A DNA stretch of 64,000 nucleotides from Brooklawnia sp032229645 (GTDB taxonomy: Bacteria > Actinomycetota > Actinomycetes > Propionibacteriales > Propionibacteriaceae), in the NCBI GenBank assembly GCA_963722295.1, contig CAVRLB010000006.1:71947-135946 (forward strand), written 5' to 3'. The position numbers and the translations under genes were made by a program. The notes under the pieces were generated by a model. It did not search any database. It saw only the letters and a program-made list of their open reading frames with translations, and had not been told where the DNA came from. Position 1 is the stretch's first letter. The number at the start of each line of letters is the position of its first letter. This document shows, piece after piece, positions 8,372 through 16,726 of this stretch.

Positions 8372-8616
8372 CGAGGCTTCTCCAATTCTTGGGGACCGGT
8401 TCTACACCGCTAGGGCAATTATCGCTTGCTCGCGCGGTTCTTGGCTAGGTTTCCGTACAGTCGACGGCACCACCGGCATTCGGACCAGCAAGCTCGCATG
8501 CCGCACCTTTTGGCATCGGCATGGCTACTCTGAGTTGTGTGTGGAGCTTCACCTCGACCGCACGCCGGTGAGGACGACGAGGTGCCGCGCTCATCGATCG
8601 GAGCAAGGAGGCTGTG

Positions 8617-8985
8617 ATGAAGAACGACCGCGAGGCGATCGAGAAGAACTACCGGGCTCAGCTGGAGGCCCTGGTGGACAAGGACTTCACCACGCTCAGC
8701 AGCCTTCTGACCAAGGGATTCACCCGCACACACATCAATGGGAACACCCAGACCCAGCAGGAGTGGATCGGCCAGCTCAAGCAGGGCCAGATGATCTACC
8801 ACAGCTTCGATTTCCTCGACACGAAGATCACCGTCGATGGCACCACCGCAACGCTGGTGGGCAGGGTCAACTCGGACGCGACGCTGTACAGCGAGCACCG
8901 GATCTGGCCGCTGCAGATCCGCCAGACGTTCTTGAGGTCCGGCGGTCAGTGGCTGGCGAGCCGCTCGATCATCACGCTTTGGTGA
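8617..8985 (+). CDS. SnoaL/DUF4440-like (NTF2 fold) protein
   Basis: 122 aa. The pattern resembles the NTF2-like superfamily: a helical start (REAIEKNYRAQLEALVDKDFTTLSSLLTKGFTRTH) followed by strands DTKITVDGTTATLVGRV and the C-terminal QTFLRSGGQWLASRS. Members bind or convert small molecules, but no catalytic residues identify a substrate here. The ATG at 8617 is preferred over GTG 8614 because AAGGAG at 8605-8610 is six bases away. Convergent with ndh. Confidence 0.6.
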   Translation: MKNDREAIEKNYRAQLEALVDKDFTTLSSLLTKGFTRTHINGNTQTQQEWIGQLKQGQMIYHSFDFLDTKITVDGTTATLVGRVNSDATLYSEHRIWPLQIRQTFLRSGGQWLASRSIITLW

Positions 8986-9006
8986 ACGACCGAGCGGCCG
9001 CGAGAC

Positions 9007-10317
9007 TCAGTCGTCCTGGTTGCTGACTTCGGGAAGCTCCTGGTGGCCGCCGGTGCTCTTGAGTTTGGACGGTGCGTCGACGTAGTCGCCGATGATCCCG
9101 ACGGCCGACCTCGGCCATGACAGATAGCGGACGCCCATGTTGAGCATCGCCGAGATGCGGTTGCGTCCGCCCAGCAGGGTCGCGAGGTGCACGAGCACCC
9201 ACATCAGCCAGGCCGGGAAACCGGTGAACTTGGCGCCATTCGGCAACTGGACGACCGCCGAATTGCGGCCGATGGTCGCCATCGTCCCCTTGTCGTTGTA
9301 GCTGAAGGTCTGGCGCGCGCCGCCTTCCTTGTCGGCGATGATGTTGTGCGCGACCAGCTTGCCCTGCTGAAGGGCGGGCTGCGCCAGCTGCGGCTGCGGA
9401 TCGGATTCGCACAGGCACGCGTCGCCGGCAGCGTAGACATCCGGGAAGCCGACGACCTGCTGGTCGGGCTCGACGAGGATGCGTCCACCCCGGCCTTGCG
9501 GCAGCCCCCACTCCTTGACCACCGGATGAGCGCCGACGCCGCTGGCCCAGATGACGATGTCGCAGTCGAGCTTCGAACCGTCGGCGAAATCGACATGATC
9601 GGCGAAGACCTCCTTGACAGCGGTACTCAGCCGCACGTCGACGCCGAGCTTCGCCAGCGAACGCTTGGTGTAGCGCTGCAGCCGACGGTCAAAGGGGCCG
9701 AGCAGCCGGTCGGTCATCTCGACCAACACGACATGGAAGTTGTCGACGCCGATCTCGGGGTAAAGCGCCGGCAGCGCCTGCGTCTTCATCTCGGCGAGGG
9801 CGCCGGCGGTCTCGACGCCGGTCGGGCCGCCGCCGACGACGATCGCGGTCAGCTTCTTGTTCGGGTCGCGCTCGGCAGCCATCAATTCCAGGCCCGAGAA
9901 GATGATGTCGCGCACCTCCAGCGCCTGGCGCCGGGTATAGATCCGCTTGGTGAACTCCTCGGCGCCGGGGATGCCGAAGAAGTTGGCGCCCACGCCGGGG
10001 CAGACCAGCAGCTTGTCGTAGCCGATCGGCTGGCCGCGGCTGACCATGACCAGCTTCTTCTCGAAGTCGATGCCGGTGACGGTCGCCCGCCGGAAGCTCG
10101 CCAGATGGCTGCGATCATTGGACGCCCAGCGGCGCAACGAATAGGTGACATCGCCGGGGTTCAATGCGCCGGTCGCCACCTGATAGAGCAGCGGCTGAAA
10201 TGTCGTGTAGGCATGCCGGTCGATGATCATCACCTCATGGCCCGCACTCGTCAACTCATGCGCCGCCGTCAGGCCCGCAAACCCACCACCGATGATCACC
10301 ACACGCGATTCGCCCAT
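9007..10317 (-). CDS. ndh: Type II NADH dehydrogenase (NDH-2)
   Basis: 436 aa membrane-peripheral FAD enzyme passing electrons from NADH to quinone without proton pumping. It has the FAD motif VVIIGGGFAGLTAAHEL at the N-terminus, the NADH Rossmann motif AIVVGGGPTGVETAGAL near 170, and the second FAD motif YAAGDAC near 300. The C-terminal segment carries a hydrophobic stretch (FPAWLMWVLVHLATLLGG) for membrane attachment. I chose the ATG at 10317 because the Rossmann strand begins directly after it and a GGAG precedes it. Confidence 0.92.
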   Translation of the reverse strand: MGESRVVIIGGGFAGLTAAHELTSAGHEVMIIDRHAYTTFQPLLYQVATGALNPGDVTYSLRRWASNDRSHLASFRRATVTGIDFEKKLVMVSRGQPIGYDKLLVCPGVGANFFGIPGAEEFTKRIYTRRQALEVRDIIFSGLELMAAERDPNKKLTAIVVGGGPTGVETAGALAEMKTQALPALYPEIGVDNFHVVLVEMTDRLLGPFDRRLQRYTKRSLAKLGVDVRLSTAVKEVFADHVDFADGSKLDCDIVIWASGVGAHPVVKEWGLPQGRGGRILVEPDQQVVGFPDVYAAGDACLCESDPQPQLAQPALQQGKLVAHNIIADKEGGARQTFSYNDKGTMATIGRNSAVVQLPNGAKFTGFPAWLMWVLVHLATLLGGRNRISAMLNMGVRYLSWPRSAVGIIGDYVDAPSKLKSTGGHQELPEVSNQDD

Positions 10318-10386
10318 GGCACCATTCTCCGGGGCAACACGGCAATTGCTCAAGCGTTTTCGCAACTTTGAGATGCCCCAAATACA

Positions 10387-11580
10387 TCAGCCGACCATGC
10401 ACGTGCCCGGCACGACCAGCGCATTGAGGCTCTCCGCCTGGTCCAGATAGCCGGCGGTGGCCGCGTCGGTGAGCACATAACCCGTCTGGGCGTCCACCGT
10501 CGACATCGCGAAGACGGTGCCCGCAACGCGTCCATCCGGGGTGAGCAGCGGGCCGCCCGAGTTGCCAGGACGCACGGTTCCGCGGATAGCGTAAACCTGG
10601 CGTGAAATACCTGGCCCGCCGTAGATGTCGCTGTCGGCCTCGATGACCGTCCCGCGGATACGGGAGGCACTGAGGGTATAGGGCCCGCCATAGGGGAACC
10701 CGGCGGCCACCGCATCCACGCCGGGCTCCTGGTTCTCGCTCGCCCGCGCCAAGACCGGCACGTCCAGATCGGGAACAGCGAGGATGGCGAGATCGAGGTC
10801 TTCGTCGAATGCGACGACCTGGGCGTCCAACCGCTGCCCGGTGCCGCCGACCGAGACGCTCACCGCGGACGCCCCGGCAATCACGTGGGCGTTGGTGACG
10901 ATTCGCTGTGCTGCGACCGCCCAGCCGCTGCCGGTCGAGTCGTTGCGGCAGCTGGGTGCGTCCGAGAACACCTGGACGATGCTGGCTGCGGCCGCAATCA
11001 CACCTGGGCTGTCGACCGAGTCATTGTCGGGTTCGGGGATCGGCAGGGTGGGCTCGTCGCCGCCGAAGACCTTCGGCAGTTCAGTGACCAGCAGTTCGAC
11101 TGCCTGACCGGGTAGCTGATCGAACTGGTCGGGCACTGCCGCATCCAGCACCTGATAGGAGCGGGAGTCGGCGATCGCGGTGCCCAATGCCTCCGGAGCG
11201 AGCGGGCGCACCGCGGCCATCACGAACCAGCAGAGGAACGCGACCGCCACGCCCGAAGCGACGCCGCCCAGCAGGGCGTCGATCAGGCCCGGCTTCCTGC
11301 CGCCGCTGATCCGTTTCTTGACCGTCTGGGCGAGCACATCGCCGAGAACGCTGCCCAGCACAACAGCCACGATCAAGGCGACGGTGCGCACCGCACGGCC
11401 GGTGTCCAGCATTGGTACCAACTCAACGAGCCGGGGGCCCGCCCAGATACCGGCGAGCGCGCCGCCAACGATACCTACGAACCCGAGCACCCCCGCCAGC
11501 AGACCGGTGCGGAACCCGGCCACGCCGCGCCCGATGATCGCGAGCAGCACCAGCAGATCGATGACCGTCGCAATTTGCAC
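10387..11580 (-). CDS. MarP-like membrane-anchored serine protease (CvpA + trypsin-like)
   Basis: 397 aa, GTG start. Residues 1-130 hold four membrane helices of the colicin V production/CvpA type; the extracytoplasmic C-terminal half is a trypsin-like protease with His in TNAHV, Asp in DEDLDLA and Ser in GNSGGPL. Two cysteines in the protease part (APSCRND and PGTCMVG) fit the MarP disulfide. In M. tuberculosis MarP protects against acid stress; the same role is inferred. It lies in tandem with carD. Confidence 0.88.
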   Translation of the reverse strand: MQIATVIDLLVLLAIIGRGVAGFRTGLLAGVLGFVGIVGGALAGIWAGPRLVELVPMLDTGRAVRTVALIVAVVLGSVLGDVLAQTVKKRISGGRKPGLIDALLGGVASGVAVAFLCWFVMAAVRPLAPEALGTAIADSRSYQVLDAAVPDQFDQLPGQAVELLVTELPKVFGGDEPTLPIPEPDNDSVDSPGVIAAAASIVQVFSDAPSCRNDSTGSGWAVAAQRIVTNAHVIAGASAVSVSVGGTGQRLDAQVVAFDEDLDLAILAVPDLDVPVLARASENQEPGVDAVAAGFPYGGPYTLSASRIRGTVIEADSDIYGGPGISRQVYAIRGTVRPGNSGGPLLTPDGRVAGTVFAMSTVDAQTGYVLTDAATAGYLDQAESLNALVVPGTCMVG

Positions 11581-11598
11581 GTCGAGATTAGAACCTGA

Positions 11599-12129
11599 TC
11601 AGACCGCTTCGGCGCGCTCATCGAGCGCATCGAGAGCGGCGCGTGACTCCTCGAGAATCATCGACTGCATGACTTCACGGGCGTCGTCCTCGGAGACGTC
11701 GATCGCGAGCGCGATCTCGGCCAGCAGGGGCGCGGATGCTTCCTTGAGTAGATCCTTCTCGCCCAGCGAGAGCGAACCGCGCTCACGACGGCGCACCAGA
11801 TCGCGCACCACTGCGGCCAGCTGCAGCGGGTCGCCGGTGGCGATCGATGCACGATTGGCCTTGTAACGACGCGACCATTGGGGCTCCTCGCCCACGGTCG
11901 GACCGCTGAGGACCTCGGCGAGCTTGTCGAGTTCGCGGACGCCCGCGACGTCGCGGATACCGATCTCGTCGGCCCTGCTGACGGGAATGCTCACCACTAG
12001 CTTGCTGCTGACGATCTCGAGTTCGGCGTATTCGACCCGCTCACCACGGATCGTGCGGGTCATGACCTTCGCCACCGCGGCTGGACCATGGTGAGGGTGG
12101 ATGACGGTCTGACCAACATGAAACTTCAT
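11599..12129 (-). CDS. carD: CarD-family RNA polymerase-binding regulator
   Basis: 176 aa. The N-terminal Tudor-like RNAP-interaction domain opens with MKFHVGQTVIHPHHGPA; the C-terminal helical DNA-binding domain includes EEPQWSRRYKANRA with the minor-groove Trp. CarD stabilises open complexes at rRNA and other promoters. Start at ATG 12129, directly before the conserved domain, with a GAGGG element upstream; the frame extends 13 codons further but without a better start. Transcribed with the MarP-like gene in the same direction. Confidence 0.9.
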   Translation of the reverse strand: MKFHVGQTVIHPHHGPAAVAKVMTRTIRGERVEYAELEIVSSKLVVSIPVSRADEIGIRDVAGVRELDKLAEVLSGPTVGEEPQWSRRYKANRASIATGDPLQLAAVVRDLVRRRERGSLSLGEKDLLKEASAPLLAEIALAIDVSEDDAREVMQSMILEESRAALDALDERAEAV

Positions 12130-12326
12130 TGAGTGCCCTCGCAACATTTCTCGCCGACAAACCCGCAAGCCGCAACTCGCACCACCGCCAGCAATGAGCT
12201 CGCAGTGAGAGCGGGGCCGTCCTTTGGTCCCGCAGGCCGGTAGTGCTAGTTTACCAGATTGGGACGCCGCTACCCTGCCCCGGATGCCCTTCCCCTAGTA
12301 ACCACCTGTTTGAGCACGTTCTCGGG

Positions 12327-12779
12327 TCAGAACCATGCCGGATCGGCGATTTCGCCGCGTCCGAGCCAGGCAGCATCGGAGCCATCGATCACCGCGGCGA
12401 CTGCCGAGATCTCGACCAACGCGCCCTTGCGCGCCAACTGCTCGACGATCGACACGCCGATCACCGGCAGCGACTTCAGGTCGAGATATCCGGACGCCGC
12501 ACGCTGGCAGAGCGCCAGATCGACCCCGCCGACCACCCTGATCTCGAGACTGACCAGGTCGGACGGAGTAGCCCCTGCCTCGTTCAGACAGGCCAGCACG
12601 TTCTTCATCGCCTGGGAGGTCTGGGCCGCCTCGTCGCCGAGTCCGATCCAGGCGCCGGATGCGTTCACGGCATTCTGGCCGCCGACATAGAGCATGGACG
12701 CGCCGGCCGGCACCAAAGTGGCCTGCGAGTAGTACGGCGAACGCTCGAGCGAGATCGGGTTGATACGCTGCACGGCCAT
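12327..12779 (-). CDS. RidA family protein
   Basis: 150 aa, YjgF/YER057c/UK114 family. It has the typical GGQNAVNASGAWIGLGDEAAQTSQAMKN-type region (split here across the domain) and a late V-EISAVAAV strand. RidA proteins hydrolyse reactive enamine/imine intermediates; the canonical Arg of RidA proper is not in its usual place, so this is probably an Rid subfamily member of uncertain substrate. The ATG at 12779 has GGAGG in the end of the upstream gene; one base separates the two genes. Confidence 0.8.
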   Translation of the reverse strand: MAVQRINPISLERSPYYSQATLVPAGASMLYVGGQNAVNASGAWIGLGDEAAQTSQAMKNVLACLNEAGATPSDLVSLEIRVVGGVDLALCQRAASGYLDLKSLPVIGVSIVEQLARKGALVEISAVAAVIDGSDAAWLGRGEIADPAWF

Positions 12780-12780
12780 C

Positions 12781-13674
12781 TCAGTCCTCCTCTGCCACCA
12801 ACCAGGTGACCAGATCGTCAAGGGTACGCTGCTTGAACGCGAAGCCGCTGTCCAGCAAGACCTTGGGAATCTCATTCTGGCTCGCGAGCACATCGGTGGC
12901 CAAGCCCCCCAATGCGGCCCGCAGTGCCGGCGTGGGCACCCTGAGCACGGCCGGTCGTCCGATGCCGTCGGCGATGGCCTTGATCAGGTCGCCGTTCGTC
13001 GTGGTGGCCGGTGATGCCAGATTCACCGGGCCCCAGATCTCGTGCTCGGCCAGCCAGGCGAGCGCCCGAACCTCATCTCGCAGGCTGATCCACGGCCAGA
13101 TCTGATCGCCGCGACCCAGCGGGCCGGCCAACCCGGCACGCAAGATCGGCATCAATGGCCCGAGAGCGCCGCCGCGATTCGAGACCACCAGCCCGGTGCG
13201 CGCCAGCGCCACCCTGTTGCCGGCTTCTGAGGCCACGGCGGTGGCGTTCTCCCATTGCTGAACGAGTTCGGCCAGGAATCCGGTGCCGGGCGGGCTGTCC
13301 TCGGTGAGTGGCTCGCGTCCGCGATCACCGTAATACCCGACGGCGGAGGCATTGATGAGCGCGACCTCGGGCCCCAGGTCGGCTACCGCAGCGGCGAGAG
13401 TCCGGGTGGCGTTGAGGCGGCTTGTCAGCAGTTCATCGCGATAGTGCTCGGTCCAACGCCGCCCGATGGGAGCGCCGGAGAGGTTGACGATCACGTCCAC
13501 TCCCGAACAAGCGGCGAGATGTACCTCGCCGCGCGCCGGATCCCAGCCGATTTCGTCGGGCTGCACCGCTGCCTGGCGCACCAGCCGCAGCACGTCATGA
13601 CCGTAGTCACGCAGCAGGGCCACCAGCGCACTGCCGATGAGCCCGGATGCACCACTAACTGCAATCGTCGCCAT
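12781..13674 (-). CDS. TIGR01777-family NAD-dependent epimerase/dehydratase
   Basis: 297 aa. An N-terminal Rossmann motif (SGASGLIGSALV) is followed by VIVNLSGAPIGRRW, INASAVGYYG with the active-site Tyr context, and a C-terminal DUF1731 region (LRVPTPALRAALGG) typical of this family, also called SulA-like epimerase. Substrate unknown. Start at ATG 13674, six bases after a TACGAT -10 element. It forms an operon with ridA. Confidence 0.85.
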   Translation of the reverse strand: MATIAVSGASGLIGSALVALLRDYGHDVLRLVRQAAVQPDEIGWDPARGEVHLAACSGVDVIVNLSGAPIGRRWTEHYRDELLTSRLNATRTLAAAVADLGPEVALINASAVGYYGDRGREPLTEDSPPGTGFLAELVQQWENATAVASEAGNRVALARTGLVVSNRGGALGPLMPILRAGLAGPLGRGDQIWPWISLRDEVRALAWLAEHEIWGPVNLASPATTTNGDLIKAIADGIGRPAVLRVPTPALRAALGGLATDVLASQNEIPKVLLDSGFAFKQRTLDDLVTWLVAEED

Positions 13675-13680
13675 GACCCG

Positions 13681-13686
13681 ATCGTA
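13681..13686 (-). promoter_or_regulatory. -10 element TACGAT, leaderless type
   Basis: Read on the minus strand, TACGAT is followed by six bases and the ATG at 13674, predicting a leaderless transcript for the epimerase-ridA operon. Confidence 0.5.
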
Positions 13687-13700
13687 GGCGCCCGGATGAC

Positions 13701-15392
13701 TCAGCGCTGGCGCTTCTGAATGGCCGCCCACTCATCGCGCAGACCCACCGTGCGGTGGAAGTGCATCGCATGGTCTGCATCGGCGGCGAAGTAGCCCAGC
13801 CGCTCGAACTGCACGACCTCGCCGGGGGCCGCCTGGGTCAGCGCGGCCTCCGCCTGGCAGCCGCTCAGCAGTTCGCGGGAACCGGGGTTCAGGTCGTCCA
13901 GCGGCTCGCCGGTGGCCTCGCCGGGATTGGGGGCGGTGAACAGCCGGTCATAGAGCGCGGCGGAGGCTTCGACGGCATGGCGCCTGGAGACCCAGTGGAT
14001 CGTCGACTTCACCTTGCGCCCGTCCGGCGAGTTTCCGCCCCTGCTGGCCGGATCATAGCTGGCCAGCACCTCGATCACATTGCCCTGATCGTCGGTGACG
14101 ACATCGGTCGCGGTGACGAAGTAGGCGCCGCGCAGCCGCACCTCTCGTCCCACCGACAGTCGGAAGAACTTCGGCGGCGGCACCTCGGCGAAGTCCTCGG
14201 ACTCGATGAACAGCTCGCCGGTGAACGCGACCTTGCGGGTGCCGTCGTCCGGGTTCTCCGGGTTGTTCATCACGTCGAAGTACTCGACCTGATCTGTGGG
14301 CCAGTTGGTGAGGGTCAGTTTGATCGGACGCAGCACCGCCATCCGGCGCTGGGCGACCTTGTTGAGGTCGCGGCGCACGTAGCTCTCCAGCTCCTCGATC
14401 GCGTGCCGGGCGTTGGTCTTCGAGACACCCATGTCACGGCAAAACGCCACGATCGCGGACGCCGGATAGCCGCGCTTGCGCAATCCGGCCAGAGTGGGCA
14501 TCCGCGGATCGTCCCAGCCATCCAGGATGCCTTCGGTGACCAACTTGGCCAGCCGTCGCTTGGAGGTCACCGTGTGGGTCAGTTCGAGACGCGCGAACTC
14601 GATCTGCTTCGGCTTCTCATAGGGCAGCGGCAGCTGAGTCAGACACCAGTCGTAGAGCGGACGATGGCTGACGAACTCCAGGGTGCACAGCGAGTGGGTG
14701 ACGCCCTCAATCGCGTCGGACTGGCCGTGCGCCCAGTCGTAGGTGGGGTAGATCACCCAGGCGTCGTGGGTGCGGTGGTGATGGCCACGACGGATGCGGT
14801 AGAGCACCGGATCGCGCAGCTGCATGTTCTCGTCGAACATGTCGATCTTGGCCCGCAGCACTCGCGAGCCGTCCGCGAACTCGCCGGCACGCATCCGGCG
14901 GAATTGGTCGAGGTTGTCTTCGATCGAACGATCGCGGAACGGCGAGTCGATGCCGGGTTTGCCATAGCCGCCGCGCTGGGCGGAGATGGTCTCGCCGTCC
15001 TGCTCGTCGACATAGGCAAGCCCCTTGCCGATCAGATATTCGGCCCACTCATAGAGTTTCTCGAAGTAGTCGGAGGCATAGAAGACGTTGGCGGGCTCGA
15101 AGCCCAGCCACCGCAGGTCCGCGATGATCGAGTCGACAAACTCCGTCTCTTCGGTGTCGGGGTTCGTATCGTCGAAACGCAGGTTGCAGATACCGCCGTA
15201 GTTCTGCGCCGAATCGAAGTCGACGGTGATGGCCTTGGCGTGCCCGATGTGCAGCCGGCCGTTCGGTTCGGGTGGGAAGCGAGTTTGGACGCGTCCGGAA
15301 TAGCTGCCCTGCTCGTTATCGGCGTGGATGATGTCGCTGATGAAATCGTTGGCGCTCGACGCCTGGGACACTGCAGCCTGGGACTCGCTCAT
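13701..15392 (-). CDS. glnS: Glutaminyl-tRNA synthetase
   Basis: 563 aa class I synthetase. The HIGH signature is in PEPNGRLHIGHAKAI and the KMSKS equivalent is VTSKRRL. The order of domains (Rossmann catalytic core, then the anticodon-binding beta-barrels ending with RTVGLRDEW) fits GlnRS rather than GluRS. It charges tRNA-Gln directly with glutamine. Most actinobacteria lack GlnRS and use GluRS plus GatCAB amidation, so its presence is notable. The ATG at 15392 is chosen as the first Met near the conserved core. Confidence 0.92.
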   Translation of the reverse strand: MSESQAAVSQASSANDFISDIIHADNEQGSYSGRVQTRFPPEPNGRLHIGHAKAITVDFDSAQNYGGICNLRFDDTNPDTEETEFVDSIIADLRWLGFEPANVFYASDYFEKLYEWAEYLIGKGLAYVDEQDGETISAQRGGYGKPGIDSPFRDRSIEDNLDQFRRMRAGEFADGSRVLRAKIDMFDENMQLRDPVLYRIRRGHHHRTHDAWVIYPTYDWAHGQSDAIEGVTHSLCTLEFVSHRPLYDWCLTQLPLPYEKPKQIEFARLELTHTVTSKRRLAKLVTEGILDGWDDPRMPTLAGLRKRGYPASAIVAFCRDMGVSKTNARHAIEELESYVRRDLNKVAQRRMAVLRPIKLTLTNWPTDQVEYFDVMNNPENPDDGTRKVAFTGELFIESEDFAEVPPPKFFRLSVGREVRLRGAYFVTATDVVTDDQGNVIEVLASYDPASRGGNSPDGRKVKSTIHWVSRRHAVEASAALYDRLFTAPNPGEATGEPLDDLNPGSRELLSGCQAEAALTQAAPGEVVQFERLGYFAADADHAMHFHRTVGLRDEWAAIQKRQR

Positions 15393-15417
15393 AGCCAGGC
15401 ATCCTATCGGGTTGCGA

Positions 15418-15807
15418 CTAGCGATCGTTCTTCTTGTCGGCGCCGGTGATGCCGTTGACCAGGCCGCTGATGACACTGATGATGATCGAGCCGATCAGCG
15501 CCGTCACCCAGCCGTCCACCACGAAACCGATACCGAATTGAGCGCAGATCCACGAGCTCAGCATCAGCATCGCCGCATTCACCACGAGCAGGAAGAGCCC
15601 GAGGGTGAGGATGATGAAGCATCCGCTGACTACCTCGGCAATGGGTTTGACGATGGTGTCAACCAAACCGATGATCGCCGCGATCAGCAAGAATGTGCCG
15701 ATCGTAGCGGCTTGTCCGCCCTGCGTCTCGACCGTGATGCCGGGCAGCAGCAGGGCGGCCACCCACACGGCGATGGCGGTCGCGATGACGCGCAAGATGA
15801 AGTTCAC
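15418..15807 (-). CDS. Phage holin family 4-like / DUF membrane protein
   Basis: 129 aa with about four hydrophobic segments (starting FILRVIATAIAVWVAALLLPG), as in the mycobacterial four-TM holin superfamily IV of chromosomal membrane proteins. Despite the name these are usually not phage holins. GTG start at 15807; upstream frame is non-coding in character. Short charged tail GADKKNDR. Function unknown. Confidence 0.7.
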   Translation of the reverse strand: MNFILRVIATAIAVWVAALLLPGITVETQGGQAATIGTFLLIAAIIGLVDTIVKPIAEVVSGCFIILTLGLFLLVVNAAMLMLSSWICAQFGIGFVVDGWVTALIGSIIISVISGLVNGITGADKKNDR

Positions 15808-16002
15808 ACGTCCAGTGTTACCCGGAGCCGCACGGCGACCTGAACCGTCCTGCACTACATTCAGGGACGAAACAGGGAGGTCGAATGGACGAGCAGATCG
15901 GACGGGATGCGGACCTGCGAGGTGACCAGACGGGCCGATAGCCGCCCACAGATTCGCCTCACTGCGCTCGACTAGGATGAACGTCAGATGAGGGGAGGCT
16001 CC

Positions 16003-16695
16003 GTGAGCGAAGAACCTGAGATGCCGCCCGATGGTGAGGCGGCAGTCCACGACGCGGTCGATGTCGCGCGTCCGCCGTCCCTGGGGATCACCGTGGGCCT
16101 GCTCGTGGCTCTCCTGGTCTCCGCACTTGTGCTGCTCGTCACCGGACTGTCGCTGGTGGCCCGCTCGGACGCGGCATCTGCGGTGTCGGTGACCGCCATC
16201 GCGTTGGGCGGCAGTCTGTTGGTCTGGCACCTACGGGCGTTGATCGCCGGCGCCGGACGACGCACCGCGATGATCAGCAGGTGGCCTTGGGTTGATCTCG
16301 TCGTCATCGCTGGATTCGGTGTGACTACCGGGTTTGCCCTGTTCGACATGCTGACCGGGGTGTTCAGCGCTGCCCGCATAGCGATGCTGACCGCGGGTTT
16401 GGTGGGCCTGGTGGCGGCGCTGGTGGCCTTCGTCCGCGATACCGATCTGCGCGATCGCGGGCTCTTCGATCTGCCGCGTTCCCGCCCGCTCACCGAACCG
16501 GAGCACGAGCCTGAACCTGAGCCGGTACCCGAACCGGAGGTCTTCTTCGACCCGACCGAGCGGGCCGATCTGCTGCGCCCACGCGGCTCCTGGCCACAGC
16601 CGCGCCGCGGCACAACCGCCGATGCGTCGTTGTGGGATGAGCCTGAGTTCGAAGTCGAGGAGCCGCCGCGCCGGGCACGCCGCGCCACCGAATAG
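16003..16695 (+). CDS. Hypothetical membrane protein with acidic Glu-Pro repeat
   Basis: 230 aa, no family recognised. Four hydrophobic helices occupy residues of about 25-145, followed by a cytoplasmic-type tail containing a Glu-Pro run (TEPEHEPEPEPVPEPE) and several Trp residues. I chose the GTG at 16003 because GGGGAGG at 15992-15998 sits four bases upstream; an ATG at 15988 is an alternative. Convergent with the helicase gene. Function unknown. Confidence 0.7.
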   Translation: MSEEPEMPPDGEAAVHDAVDVARPPSLGITVGLLVALLVSALVLLVTGLSLVARSDAASAVSVTAIALGGSLLVWHLRALIAGAGRRTAMISRWPWVDLVVIAGFGVTTGFALFDMLTGVFSAARIAMLTAGLVGLVAALVAFVRDTDLRDRGLFDLPRSRPLTEPEHEPEPEPVPEPEVFFDPTERADLLRPRGSWPQPRRGTTADASLWDEPEFEVEEPPRRARRATE

Positions 16696-16726
16696 TCTTG
16701 CCGCGCCTCGTCGCCGACGAAACGCG

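Noticed and set aside
13755..15449. Long plus-strand open frame opposite glnS
   Set aside because: Antisense artefact; the real signatures (HIGH, KMSKS-like) are on the minus strand.
15418..15807. Prophage holin gene
   Set aside because: Holin family 4 members are common chromosomal membrane proteins in actinobacteria, and no phage genes surround it.
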